In this document: piece by piece, positions 1-7,720 of the stretch
Numbering within the stretch: position 1 is the stretch's first letter
Layout: every line of letters starts with the position of its first letter
Assembly: GCA_934567115.1 (NCBI GenBank)
Contig: CAKTJA010000005.1
Coordinates: 1 to 28,710 of the forward strand
Direction: 5' to 3'
Origin: an uncultured Oscillospiraceae bacterium
GTDB taxonomy: Bacteria; Bacillota; Clostridia; Oscillospirales; Oscillospiraceae
DNA: 28,710 bases
The notes under the pieces: model-generated
What the model was told of the DNA's origin: nothing
Databases searched by the model: none
What the model saw: only the letters and a program-made list of their open reading frames with translations
Position numbers and translations under genes: made by a program

Positions 1-99
1 AGCGCCTATCAGATCACCAGCAATCTACCGGAAGAACTGGAACGCCAGCTGCCGTCCGTGGAGGATATCCAGAAGCGAATCAAGGGTGCAAAAGAGTGA
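1..99 (+). CDS. C-terminal end of a truncated gene, possibly DUF1016/YhcG-like nuclease family
   Basis: The first 99 bases read in frame 1 as 32 codons ending in TGA, so the window cuts into the 3' end of a plus-strand gene. The tail contains YQITSNLPEELERQLPSVED and then a short Lys/Glu-rich end. That pattern (Y-x-T-x-x-LP-x-x-L-x-x-x-LPS-x-E-x-I) resembles from memory the C-terminus of DUF1016/YhcG-type PDDEXK proteins, which often sit beside type I restriction genes. The assignment is tentative because no catalytic domain is visible. The following 160 bases are clearly AT-richer than the rest of the window, which fits an accessory gene at the edge of an inserted segment. Confidence 0.5.
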   Translation, partial: SAYQITSNLPEELERQLPSVEDIQKRIKGAKE

Positions 100-257
100 T
101 GGTGTTATGAGTCAAAGTATTACCGCATGGCACATAGAAAATGCGGAAGCAGAACGGTATCTATTGGGTTGCTAATTTCGGTTTTGCTATCTTGTTTGCA
201 GATTGAAAAAGACGAAGGACAAAAAGGAAATATCCGAATTGAAACCGCCTGACAGGA
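100..257. other. AT-rich stretch without a convincing gene
   Basis: By hand count, positions 61-240 are about 40% GC, against clearly GC-richer flanking genes. Two tiny open frames exist: one from ATG at 107 to TAA at 175 (22 codons, only 7 bases after the preceding stop) and one from ATG at 127 to TGA at 252 (41 codons, with a hydrophobic middle, SIGLLISVLLSCL). Neither has a clear Shine-Dalgarno sequence, and the two overlap. They may be remnants of a decayed gene. I do not call either as a gene. Confidence 0.4.
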
Positions 258-298
258 GATCCCCGCCGCAATTCTCTGAATTGCGGCGGAGATCTTTT
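258..298 (+). terminator. Intrinsic terminator ending the left-edge plus-strand gene
   Basis: A 17-bp stem (258-274 pairing with 278-294, one C-A mismatch) with a 3-base loop TCT is followed by TTTT at 295-298. The T run lies on the plus-strand side, so it should stop transcription coming from the truncated gene at 1-99. Confidence 0.8.
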
Positions 299-311
299 AT
301 GCTCCTCAGGC

Positions 312-340
312 AAAAAGCGGAGCCTTTTTCAAAGCTCCGC
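312..340 (-). terminator. Intrinsic terminator after rlmI
   Basis: On the minus strand a 7-bp stem GCGGAGC/GCTCCGC (334-340 with 317-323) is followed by TTTTT (316-312). It lies 23 bases past the stop of the methyltransferase gene. Together with the plus-strand terminator just to its left it forms a back-to-back convergent boundary. Confidence 0.8.
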
Positions 341-363
341 CGCAGGCCGGGGGAGGCGTCCTC

Positions 364-1593
364 CTACACGACCTGAAAAAGATAAAACTTCAAATAATCC
401 GTCTCCGGCACGTTCCAGAGGATCGGATGGTCCGGCGACTGCTGACGCGCCTCGATCTGGCGCAGCTCGACCCCCGCGTCGAGCGCGGCGGAGCGCAGCA
501 TCTTCTCAAACAGCTCGCACGGCATGAAGTGGCTGCACGACGCGGTCGCAAAATAGCCGCCCCGCTCAAGCAGCCGCAGAGCGCGAAGGTTGATCTCCTT
601 ATAGCCGCGCTCGGCGTTCCTCACCGTCTTGCGCGACTTCGTGAACGCGGGCGGATCGAGAATGATGAAATCATAGGGCCTCCCGCCCCGGCGCTCCGCC
701 TGTGCGAGGAAGTCGAACACATCGGCGCAGACAAAATCCATCCGCTCGGCCAGACCGTTGCGGACGGCGTTCGCCCGCGCCGCATCGACCGCGCTCTGCG
801 AAATGTCAACAGCCGTAACGTGCTGTGCGCCGCCCATCGCCGCGTTGAGCGCAAACGAGCCGGTATGCGTGAAGCAGTCGAGCACACGCCGGCCGCGCGC
901 GATCCGCGCCACCGCGAGCCGGTTGTACTTCTGGTCGAGGAAAAATCCGGTCTTCTGCCCGTTTTCCACATCCACGCTGTAAAAGACCCCGTTCTCACAG
1001 ATCTCCGTCACGGTGCGGGACGGCGCGTCCCTGCCCGGAAGCGGGAACCAGCCCTTGCCCTGCTCCAGCCCCTCCAGCGCGCGGAGCGCGGCGTCGTTGC
1101 GCTCGAAGATCCCCTCGATCCTCACGCCGTCTTCGGCAAGAAGCTCGACAAGCAGAGGGAAGATCGTCTCCTTCACCCGCTCGATCCCGACGGAAAGCGT
1201 CTGGGTGACAAGCAGCTCGGAAAACCGGTCCACCGTCAGCCCGGGAAAGCCGTCCGCCTCGCCGAACACGATGCGGCAGCAGGAGAGGTCCCCGCCCATC
1301 ACGCTTTTGCGATACTCCCACGCGTAGCGCAGACGGCGGCGCCAGAAGTCCTCGTCAAAGCGGTCGTTCGCGTTGCGCGAGAGCAGACGGATGCGTATCT
1401 TGCTCTCGCGGGAAAAAAATCCGCTGCCGAGGTATTTGCCCTTTTCGCTCACCGCGTCCACGATCGCGCCGTTTTCCACCTGCTCCGGCGCGGAGACGAC
1501 CTCCTGCGCGTAGATCCATGGGTGTCCTCCCTCGACCCAGCGGGTCCCCTTCGCGGTGATCACAAAGCGGGGGAACGCTCTTTCAGCCTTCAT
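364..1593 (-). CDS. rlmI: Class I SAM-dependent rRNA methyltransferase, RlmI-type (PUA + methyltransferase)
   Basis: This 409-residue protein matches the RlmI/YwbD family, whose E. coli member makes m5C1962 in 23S rRNA. An N-terminal PUA domain (about residues 8-85) carries GHPWIYAQEV. The Rossmann methyltransferase fold follows, with motif I VLDCFTHTGSFALNAA, an acidic ribose-binding VDIS strand, motif IV LDPPAFTKS and the SCSHFM motif near the C-terminus, where the catalytic cysteine of m5C enzymes is expected. The start ATG follows AAAGGCAGG on the minus strand. It lies 61 bases downstream of argR in the same direction, so the two are probably co-transcribed. The exact rRNA target in this organism is inferred from the family. 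Confidence 0.88.
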   Translation of the reverse strand: MKAERAFPRFVITAKGTRWVEGGHPWIYAQEVVSAPEQVENGAIVDAVSEKGKYLGSGFFSRESKIRIRLLSRNANDRFDEDFWRRRLRYAWEYRKSVMGGDLSCCRIVFGEADGFPGLTVDRFSELLVTQTLSVGIERVKETIFPLLVELLAEDGVRIEGIFERNDAALRALEGLEQGKGWFPLPGRDAPSRTVTEICENGVFYSVDVENGQKTGFFLDQKYNRLAVARIARGRRVLDCFTHTGSFALNAAMGGAQHVTAVDISQSAVDAARANAVRNGLAERMDFVCADVFDFLAQAERRGGRPYDFIILDPPAFTKSRKTVRNAERGYKEINLRALRLLERGGYFATASCSHFMPCELFEKMLRSAALDAGVELRQIEARQQSPDHPILWNVPETDYLKFYLFQVV

Positions 1594-1654
1594 AAAGACA
1601 GCCTGCCTTTCCGTATTTTTTCAGCCGCAGCACGGTCGGGCGGGCGGCCTCCGT

Positions 1655-2110
1655 TTATTTGCACAGCCGCCGCAGTCCGTCGCAGAAGCTCCGCGCGGAC
1701 TCCTCGCTGCGCATGATGACGAGCACCGTGTCGTCTCCGCAGACGCAGCCGATCTTCTCCGGAAGATCGTCCATCGCGTCAAACGCGGCGCCCGCCGCGC
1801 TGGCAAGCCCCGGCATTGTCTTGAGTACGACAAGATTTTTCGCATGCTCGGCGCTCAGGCTGCACTCATGCAGAATGCGCTGGAGCCGTCCGGTAAAATC
1901 GTACGCCGCCGCGTGCGCCGACGTTGCATAGCGGTATTTCCCGTTTCCGCACGGCTCCTTATACATGTGCAGCTGCTTGATGTCGCGTGAAATGGTCGCC
2001 TGTGTGCTCGGAATGCCGCACTCGGACAGCTTCTCAAGAAGCTCCTCCTGCGTTTCGATGGCGTCCCGGGCGATCAGCTCCAGAATCTTTTCCTGTCGTC
2101 TGCTTTTCAT
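1655..2110 (-). CDS. argR: Arginine repressor ArgR
   Basis: ArgR senses L-arginine as a hexamer and represses arginine biosynthesis genes (in some hosts it also activates catabolism). The 151-residue length is typical. The N-terminal winged helix (residues 1-70) contains STQATISRDIKQLHM, matching the family signature TQATVSRDIKEL. The C-terminal oligomerisation/arginine domain (about 80-150) contains GLASAAGAAFD and CGDDTVLVI, the expected trimer and Arg-binding region. I chose the ATG at 2110 because GGGGAGGAG sits just before it and the KSRRQEKILELI start is canonical. An upstream in-frame ATG near 2257 would add about 49 Arg-rich residues that look non-coding and would overlap the promoter. 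The ARG-box-like palindrome in that promoter suggests autoregulation. Confidence 0.93.
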   Translation of the reverse strand: MKSRRQEKILELIARDAIETQEELLEKLSECGIPSTQATISRDIKQLHMYKEPCGNGKYRYATSAHAAAYDFTGRLQRILHECSLSAEHAKNLVVLKTMPGLASAAGAAFDAMDDLPEKIGCVCGDDTVLVIMRSEESARSFCDGLRRLCK

Positions 2111-2221
2111 AACTCCTCCCCATTGTCCGCTGGCAGCGCGCCGGACCGGTCCCGGCGGGCCTTGTACCGTTCGTCCGAGGGCTTTCGGGCGCGCGCCGCG
2201 CGCAAGGCCGCGGCGCCGTCT

Positions 2222-2257
2222 TGAGACCATTATAGCTTGGAGTTGAAAAATATTCAA
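2222..2257 (-). promoter_or_regulatory. Sigma-A promoter of argR overlapping a probable ARG box
   Basis: On the minus strand, TTGAAT (2257-2252), a 17-base spacer and a perfect TATAAT (2234-2229) form a strong promoter 5' of argR. The -35 and first part of the spacer make an inverted repeat, TTGAATATTTTTCAA (2257-2243), close to the ARG box core TGAAT-N4-ATTCA but one base shorter. Binding there would block the -35, consistent with autorepression. Promoter geometry is seen directly; the operator role is inferred. Confidence 0.7.
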
Positions 2258-2307
2258 TACCGCATGAAAAAATAACCGTTTTGGAGCCGTAAAAATTTCT
2301 CTGTCCG

Positions 2308-3477
2308 TCAGCCCTTCTCCCGCGCGGGGCGCAGCGTGGACAGGCAGAACGAGACAAGCGACCCGACGGAGGCGGCGACGGCGAGCAGCAGCGCCGCCTG
2401 TATCCCGCTCCGCTCGAGCAGCTGTCCGCCGAGGAAGCTGCCCAGCGCAGCGCCAAGCCCGCTCCCCGCCACATAGATCAGCGACTGCCCCTGAAGCTGG
2501 TCCCGCTGCGGCAGCGTGTCGGCAACGTAGTAGACGGTGGCGGGCGTGTAGACGGCGAACTGAAAAAACTGCATCGTCTGCGCAAGGTAAATGAAGCCGA
2601 TGGACGGCGCGAAATAATAAATGAGAAACTTCACGACCTCAGCTCCGGCGGCGAAGCGCAGGAAAAAGCCGCAGGAAAACCGCCGCCTCAGTCTGGACAC
2701 AAGCGTCATCCCCGGAAGCTCCACAGCGGCGGAGAGCGCAAGCCCCACGCCGACGGCGCTCGCCGTCCCGCCGACCTTTCCCACAAGGAAATTCATGTAG
2801 GTGTTGGATACGGTGTGCGCGAGGAAGAAAAACATGCAGCCGAGCAGCGTCAGCAAAAAGCGCGGGTCGTCCCGCAGCAGAGCGATCGCACCGCGCGGCG
2901 CGGCCGCGTCCTCCTCGGCGGGGCGCGGCGGGAGCCGAAAGCCGGACATCGCCGCAAGGCCGCACCCCGTCAGCGCAGCGAAGACGGGGAGCAGCAGCGT
3001 CGGCGCGCGCCGCTCGAGCACGAAGCCGAAAAGCAGCACCGCCGCCGCGTAGGAGACGGAGCCGACGCCCCGGCAGAAGCCGTAGACCACGCGGGAGCCG
3101 CAGCGGTTCGCGTCGATGGACATCGCGTTCTGAAACGGCGGGGCGGAGGCGAGCAGCATGCCGATGAGCGCGAAGCACAGGCCCAGCGCCGCCTTCGGCA
3201 GCGGGGAGACCAGCCACGCGAAAAGGCTCAGCGCGCCGGCGGCGGCAAGCAGCGCCATCGCGCCGTGCCGGTTCTCCAGCCCCGGGCGGGCGTCAAGAAA
3301 CGAGGAGACGGCAGGCGAGAGGAACACCGAGCAGATCGTCGCGGCAGCCGTGACCGTTCCGATCTGCGCGCCCGTAAAGCCATAGAAGCCCAGCAGCAGC
3401 GCGATAAATGCCCAGAGCGTGCCGTACGAGCCCCAGAAGGAGGCCTGGATCGCGGCATAGCGGGTATTCATGGACAT
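2308..3477 (-). CDS. MFS transporter (MFS_1-like, LacY/nucleoside-permease-like fold)
   Basis: This 389-residue integral membrane protein has roughly twelve hydrophobic segments. The N-terminus (AAIQASFWGSYGTLWAFIAL) and the R-G-x-G-S-x-x-Y element in the middle of the first half (FCRGVGSVSYAAA) are typical of the MFS_1_like group (LacY- and NupG-like permeases). The substrate cannot be read from the sequence. AAGGAG lies upstream of two close Met codons (residues 1 and 3). It begins 63 bases after the PBP2 stop in the same direction, so it may be the last gene of the maf-mreCD-PBP2 transcript, an unusual partner for that cluster. No convincing terminator is visible between its stop and the argR promoter. 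Confidence 0.8.
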   Translation of the reverse strand: MSMNTRYAAIQASFWGSYGTLWAFIALLLGFYGFTGAQIGTVTAAATICSVFLSPAVSSFLDARPGLENRHGAMALLAAAGALSLFAWLVSPLPKAALGLCFALIGMLLASAPPFQNAMSIDANRCGSRVVYGFCRGVGSVSYAAAVLLFGFVLERRAPTLLLPVFAALTGCGLAAMSGFRLPPRPAEEDAAAPRGAIALLRDDPRFLLTLLGCMFFFLAHTVSNTYMNFLVGKVGGTASAVGVGLALSAAVELPGMTLVSRLRRRFSCGFFLRFAAGAEVVKFLIYYFAPSIGFIYLAQTMQFFQFAVYTPATVYYVADTLPQRDQLQGQSLIYVAGSGLGAALGSFLGGQLLERSGIQAALLLAVAASVGSLVSFCLSTLRPAREKG

Positions 3478-3540
3478 GAAAAGCGACGCTCCTTCCCTGA
3501 TCCTGCGGCGCGGACCGGTCCGGACAGGGGAGCGCGCCGG

Positions 3541-5601
3541 TCACTTGAGCAGGACATTCTCGCCCAAAATCTCCTTCCCCGCGTCTGCGGAGGTAAAGTA
3601 TGCGTTGAGGATCTGCACCGTCGTGGAGGCAAGCGCGCTGCCCGAGCCGCCCTTCTCGATCACGACCGCGACGGCGATCTGCGGGTCGTCATAGGGGGCG
3701 AACGCGACGAACACGCCGTTGCTGACCTTGCCGCCGGTCTGCGCCGTTCCGGTCTTCGCGGCGGCGTCCACCACGCAGTCCTGAAAATAGTACGCAACGC
3801 TGCCCGAAAGCACAAGCTCGTGCATCCCGTCAAGCACGGCCTTGAGATTCTCCGGCTCGATGGAAACGACCTCCGCAGGCGGCTCGTCGTACACGGCGAC
3901 CAGCGACGAGCTGTCGTAGGCCTTCACGTTTTTAAGCAGGTGCGCGGGGTAGCGCGTGCCGCCGCCAGCCAGCGTTGCGATATAGTTCGCCAGCTGAAGC
4001 GGCGTGAAAAGAGAGTACGACTGCCCGATCGCGGCGGTCAGCGTCTGACCGTCCGTCCAGTAGTGCCCCTTCAGAGAGTTCACATACTCCGGGGTCGTCA
4101 TCACGCCGATATTCTCCGGGATCTCGATCCCTGTCGGCTCGCCCAGTCCGAAGGCGGAAGCATAGCGCGCAAGGTTCGAGATGCCGGTCATGCGGCCCAC
4201 ATCGTAGAAAAAGTAGTTGCAGGACACCTTGATGGCCTCGGTAACGTCGATGTTCCCGTGACTGCCGCCCGTGGTGCTGTAAAGCCAGCACTTGTAGGAC
4301 CATGTGCCGTACCGGTAAACGCCCTTGGTGAGGATCTTGGACTTCGGCGTGATCACGCCGGTCTCCAGCGCGGCGATGGCGGTCAGCGGCTTGAAGGTCG
4401 AGCCGGGGGGGTACGGCTCCTGCGTGGCGCGGTTCCAGAAGGGCTTGAGGGGATCGTCCCTGTTCTCCCGATAGTCCTCGTTGTAGGTTTTCAGCGAAAA
4501 GGTCGGATAGGAGGCGAGGGCCAGCACGTCGCCCGTGCCGACCTGCACAACGGCGGCTGCGGCGGGACGCTCCACGCCGTCCTCCGCCTTCATGGACGCG
4601 ACGGTCTCCGCAAGGATGCGCTCAACGTCCTCCTGAAAGTCGAGGTCGAGCGTGAGGGCGACGGTATGCCCCGGCTCCGGCTCGACGGAGTAGATCTCGC
4701 TTGTGACCTTGCCGGCGGCGTTGACCGTGACGAGCCGCCGTCCGTTTTTTCCGCGCAGATAGTCCTCAAAGGCAAGCTCCACGCCGTCGCGCCCCACGAG
4801 CGCGTCCATTGCGTAGCCCTTCTCCTTGTATTTGTCCCAGCTCTCGCGCGGGATCTTGGTGATCCGTCCGAGGATGTGCGCCGCCGCGTCGGTCTGATAC
4901 ACGCGCACGGAGGACGTGCCGACATGAACCGGCACATAGCCTCCGTCCTTCAGCTCGGCGATCAGCTCAACGGGAATGTCGGAGGCGATGGCGGTCGACG
5001 GAAGCTGGTCCAGCTTCGTCAGCGCCAGACAGTAGCGCAGACTGACCAGACGGCGCGCGTCCGCGTCGGCAAGCGTGTCGTCGATCCCAAACTCCTTCCG
5101 CAGCAGGGAGAAAAAGCGCGACGCGGACAGCGGCGGGTCCTCGTCAACGTTCAGCTTGTCGGCGTCCGCCCACTTTCTGTCCGCCAGATAGCGGTTGAGC
5201 GCGGCGTGAGAGCCGCCGGCGGAAAAGTCGAAGCGGAACGGCGCGTCGGCGGAGAGCGGCAGACCGTCCTCCCACTCCACGCCGTACCGGTCCAGCAGGG
5301 TGAGCAGCCGCGTCAGCTCGGCGTTCAGCTCGGCGTCGTCCGCCGGGGCAAGCGCGGGGTCCAGCTCCAGCGTGTAGACGCTGCGGTTTGAAACGAGCAG
5401 CTTCCCGTTGCGGTCGGTGATCACGCCGCGCGAGGTGACGACGGTCTCCGACTTCGTGTTGGCCCGGACCGAACGCGCGCGGTATTCCTCGCCGTGAACG
5501 ATCTGCGCGTCAAACATCGCGACAAAATAGAGGACCAGCACAAGGGAAAAAAGCGCGCCGATGGCGAGCAGGCGGCGGTTAAACTGTTTTTTGTCGTCCA
5601 C
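3541..5601 (-). CDS. mrdA: Penicillin-binding protein 2 (peptidoglycan transpeptidase, elongasome)
   Basis: Class B PBP that cross-links peptidoglycan during cell elongation, normally with RodA and the MreBCD complex. In its 686 residues a short cytoplasmic tail is followed by one membrane anchor (about 11-31), the dimerisation/pedestal region (about 50-290, with RGVITDRNGKLL near 58) and the transpeptidase domain. All three active-site motifs are present: STFK at 401-404 (acyl-Ser401), SCN at 460-462 and KTGT from Lys616. The start is GTG at 5601, preceded by AAGGAGG at good spacing. It lies 30 bases after mreD. MreC and MreD directly upstream support the elongation role over a division-type PBP (FtsI). 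RodA and MreB are not in the window. Confidence 0.93.
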   Translation of the reverse strand: MDDKKQFNRRLLAIGALFSLVLVLYFVAMFDAQIVHGEEYRARSVRANTKSETVVTSRGVITDRNGKLLVSNRSVYTLELDPALAPADDAELNAELTRLLTLLDRYGVEWEDGLPLSADAPFRFDFSAGGSHAALNRYLADRKWADADKLNVDEDPPLSASRFFSLLRKEFGIDDTLADADARRLVSLRYCLALTKLDQLPSTAIASDIPVELIAELKDGGYVPVHVGTSSVRVYQTDAAAHILGRITKIPRESWDKYKEKGYAMDALVGRDGVELAFEDYLRGKNGRRLVTVNAAGKVTSEIYSVEPEPGHTVALTLDLDFQEDVERILAETVASMKAEDGVERPAAAAVVQVGTGDVLALASYPTFSLKTYNEDYRENRDDPLKPFWNRATQEPYPPGSTFKPLTAIAALETGVITPKSKILTKGVYRYGTWSYKCWLYSTTGGSHGNIDVTEAIKVSCNYFFYDVGRMTGISNLARYASAFGLGEPTGIEIPENIGVMTTPEYVNSLKGHYWTDGQTLTAAIGQSYSLFTPLQLANYIATLAGGGTRYPAHLLKNVKAYDSSSLVAVYDEPPAEVVSIEPENLKAVLDGMHELVLSGSVAYYFQDCVVDAAAKTGTAQTGGKVSNGVFVAFAPYDDPQIAVAVVIEKGGSGSALASTTVQILNAYFTSADAGKEILGENVLLK

Positions 5602-5631
5602 GGCGGACCTCCTTTCCTCAAGCGGCCGGGG

Positions 5632-6144
5632 TCAAAGGGTAAACCGGCGGTGCAGAAACAGGAACGCCGGATGGCAGACAAGCAAAAGCGGAAGCGACAC
5701 GATCAGCTCGCGCGCGGCGCGCGAGAGAACGGCAAGCGGGTCCGCGCGCCCCGAAAGCAGCAGCACGGCGGCAAGCACAAGATCGACAAGCGCAAACGCC
5801 GCAGCCGAAACGACGAGCGAGCAGAGAAAGCCGGGCTGAAGCACGCTTCCCGCCATAAACGACGCAAGCAGCGCCGCAGCGGTAAAGGCGATGGTGTAAA
5901 GGCAGGGGACGGGCGCGGCAAGCGAAAGGTCGCACAGCATGCCGAAGATCAGTCCGAAGACCGCCCCCTCGAGCCGGTCCTCCATGGAGGCGGCGGTGGC
6001 GAGCAGCAGCGGCGGCAGAAACGGCGAAACCCCCAAGATCCGCAGACGACCGAAGGTCATCGAGTGGACAAAGAGCAGAAGCAGGATCAAAAGCGCGTAG
6101 GCCGACCATTTGAGCGCGGCGTCGCGCGTGGTTGACGGGGACAT
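5632..6144 (-). CDS. mreD: Rod shape-determining protein MreD
   Basis: A 170-residue, almost wholly hydrophobic protein with about five to six predicted membrane segments. MreD proteins are poorly conserved, so the call rests on size, topology and position directly between mreC and the PBP2 gene. The family-like segment LEGAVFGLIFGMLCDL (about residues 58-73), an E-G-x-x-x-G-x-x-x-G-x-x-x-D pattern, supports it. MreD works in the cytoplasmic membrane with MreC and PBP2/RodA. AAGGAGG precedes the ATG at good spacing, and the gap from mreC is 23 bases. Confidence 0.88.
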   Translation of the reverse strand: MSPSTTRDAALKWSAYALLILLLLFVHSMTFGRLRILGVSPFLPPLLLATAASMEDRLEGAVFGLIFGMLCDLSLAAPVPCLYTIAFTAAALLASFMAGSVLQPGFLCSLVVSAAAFALVDLVLAAVLLLSGRADPLAVLSRAARELIVSLPLLLVCHPAFLFLHRRFTL

Positions 6145-6167
6145 GAGGGCCTCCTTTCCTCGGCGCG

Positions 6168-7007
6168 TCAGTCAACGATGTCGAAGTCCTTGATGATAAA
6201 GACCTCGCTCAGCTCGCTCAGGCGGGCCATCGGCGTGAGCACCGCATACTGCGTAAGCCCGTCGTCGTCCGTGAGCACGGAGGACACCGTCCCGATCACC
6301 AGGCCGCCGGGGTAAAAGCCGCCGAGGCCGGAGGTGGTGACGTAATCGCCGGCGATCAGCTGAGCGTCGGCGGAAAGATAGCTGAGCTTGAGCGAGTTTT
6401 CGCCCATCAGGGCAAGGTCGCCCTCGGCAACGGCGACCTCCTCCGTGCGGAAAACGCGGGCGCCGATCTCCGTATCGGTGTCGATCACGGTGAGAACGGT
6501 GCACCAGTTATAGCCCACCTCGGACACGACGCCGACCAGATAGCCCTCCGACGAGATCACGCAGTCGTTGCGCGCGACGCCGTGGGCCGTGCCCCGGTTG
6601 AGCGTGAGCGAGCTGGTCCAGTTGGTGCTCTGACGCGAGAGCACCGCCGCCGCCTCGAACACAAAGCTGCGGCGCTGGCTGCTCAGCTCAAGCAGCTCGC
6701 GCAGAAGCGCGTTCTCCTCCCGGTCGGCGTCGGCCTGCCGCGCGTCGCGCTCCAGCTCGGCGACGCGGACGCGCAGCTCCTCATTTTCGGCAAGAAGCTC
6801 CGAATAGTCCTTATAGTAGCGCTGCTTGTCCTCGACCCACTGCGTAACGGAGGCCGCCGCCGCGCGGAACGGCGAAGTGAGGACCCCCACGGCGTTTTGC
6901 AGAAAGCCGGAGGTCGCGCTCAGATAGTTCAAAACGCTTATGAGCACTGCGCAGGCGGTCGTGACGGCAAGCAGGCGCAGACCGTATTTTTCCAGAAATT
7001 CACGCAT
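6168..7007 (-). CDS. mreC: Rod shape-determining protein MreC
   Basis: The 279-residue protein has one N-terminal membrane anchor (about 11-31), a coiled coil (about 60-110, rich in Glu/Leu/Arg, e.g. LLAENEELRVRVAELERDA) and the MreC beta-barrel domain. Family landmarks include LTLNRGTAHGV, GLVGVV-like YLVGVVSEVG, and VTTSGLGGFYPGGLVIGTV. MreC is the extracytoplasmic scaffold that activates PBP2 and links it to MreB. A GGGAGGA ribosome binding site sits before the ATG. It begins 27 bases after maf and precedes mreD and PBP2, as in many Firmicutes, but mreB is not next to it. Confidence 0.93.
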   Translation of the reverse strand: MREFLEKYGLRLLAVTTACAVLISVLNYLSATSGFLQNAVGVLTSPFRAAAASVTQWVEDKQRYYKDYSELLAENEELRVRVAELERDARQADADREENALLRELLELSSQRRSFVFEAAAVLSRQSTNWTSSLTLNRGTAHGVARNDCVISSEGYLVGVVSEVGYNWCTVLTVIDTDTEIGARVFRTEEVAVAEGDLALMGENSLKLSYLSADAQLIAGDYVTTSGLGGFYPGGLVIGTVSSVLTDDDGLTQYAVLTPMARLSELSEVFIIKDFDIVD

Positions 7008-7034
7008 GGCGCATCCTCCCTTCGCCGCCCGGGA

Positions 7035-7613
7035 TCAGAAAAACCTTACGCCGAACCGCCGGCTCAGGCATGCGCCGAGCCGCTCCACAGGCAGACCCAT
7101 CACGTTGTAGAAGTCGCCGTCGATCCGCTCGACCAGAAGCGCGCCCAGACCCTGCACGCCGTACGCGCCGGCCTTGTCCATCGGCTCTCCGGTGGCGATG
7201 TAGGCGCGCAGCTCGTCCCTCGTGCAGGGGCGGAAGTACACGTCGGTCGAAACGGTGAACGCCTCGACCTGTCCGCCGCGCCGGACGGTGACCCCGGTGC
7301 AGACGGTGTGGCGGTTCCCCGCAAGCGCCGTAAGCATGCGGAGCGCGTCCTCCTCGTCGTGCGGCTTCCCAAGGCGCTGCGCGCCGAGAAAAACCATGGT
7401 GTCCGCCGTGATCAGGATATCGTCCCCGGCGACCAGAGGCGCGGCGGCGTCGGACTTCAGGCGGGAAATATGGGCGACAACGTCCTCGGGAGAAAGCCCC
7501 TCGGGACAGCTCTCCTCCACATCGGGGACGACGACGGAGAAATCGGAGATCCCCATGCGGCGCAGCAGCTCATGCCGGCGTGGGGACTTGGAGGCAAGCA
7601 CAATATGGGACAT
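7035..7613 (-). CDS. maf: Maf family nucleoside triphosphate pyrophosphatase (septum-associated)
   Basis: Maf proteins hydrolyse dTTP/UTP or modified nucleotides to the monophosphate and affect septum formation. In this 192-residue protein the N-terminal LASKSPRRHELL is the Maf signature (S-x-S-P-R-R), ITADTMVFL carries the metal/base Asp, and GEPMDKAGAYGVQG is the conserved central motif. I start at the ATG at 7613 because GAGGAG lies 7 bases upstream; earlier Met codons would place that ribosome binding site inside the gene. As first gene of maf-mreC-mreD-PBP2 it matches a common Firmicutes order. Its promoter should lie in the AT-rich 7614-7671 stretch, but I see no pair of boxes good enough to call. 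Confidence 0.93.
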   Translation of the reverse strand: MSHIVLASKSPRRHELLRRMGISDFSVVVPDVEESCPEGLSPEDVVAHISRLKSDAAAPLVAGDDILITADTMVFLGAQRLGKPHDEEDALRMLTALAGNRHTVCTGVTVRRGGQVEAFTVSTDVYFRPCTRDELRAYIATGEPMDKAGAYGVQGLGALLVERIDGDFYNVMGLPVERLGACLSRRFGVRFF

Positions 7614-7671
7614 AACACAGCTCCTCATAAACGATTGGTATAATTTAAGCGTTAATATACGAAGTGTACTC

Positions 7672-7696
7672 AAAAATTGCCCGTTCCGGGCAAAAA
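7672..7696 (-). terminator. Intrinsic terminator between the U32 gene and maf
   Basis: On the minus strand TTGCCCG (7693-7687 side) pairs with CGGGCAA (7683-7677 side) around a 3-base loop GAA, followed by TTTTT (7676-7672). It lies 24 bases past the stop of the U32 gene, so zapA-U32 and maf-mreCD are separate transcription units. Confidence 0.85.
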
Positions 7697-7720
7697 GACC
7701 GCCCTCAGACCGGCCGCGCC

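Noticed and set aside
427..1716. A 429-codon plus-strand frame opposite rlmI
   Set aside because: No motifs, and composition is typical of antisense GC-rich reading. RlmI motifs are complete on the minus strand.
2111..2257. Longer ArgR from an upstream ATG
   Set aside because: It would place the promoter and ARG box inside the coding region and add an Arg-rich extension. A strong ribosome binding site sits at the downstream ATG.
2815..5391. An 858-codon open frame on the plus strand opposite the MFS and PBP2 genes
   Set aside because: It is the antisense shadow of GC-rich coding DNA, with Arg/His-rich translation, no family motifs and no ribosome binding site. The minus-strand genes explain the DNA fully.
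7620..7671. Possible maf promoter in the AT-rich stretch (TATATT, TTGAGT, TATACC words)
   Set aside because: No two of these words lie at 16-18 base spacing in the right order, so I cannot support a specific promoter.
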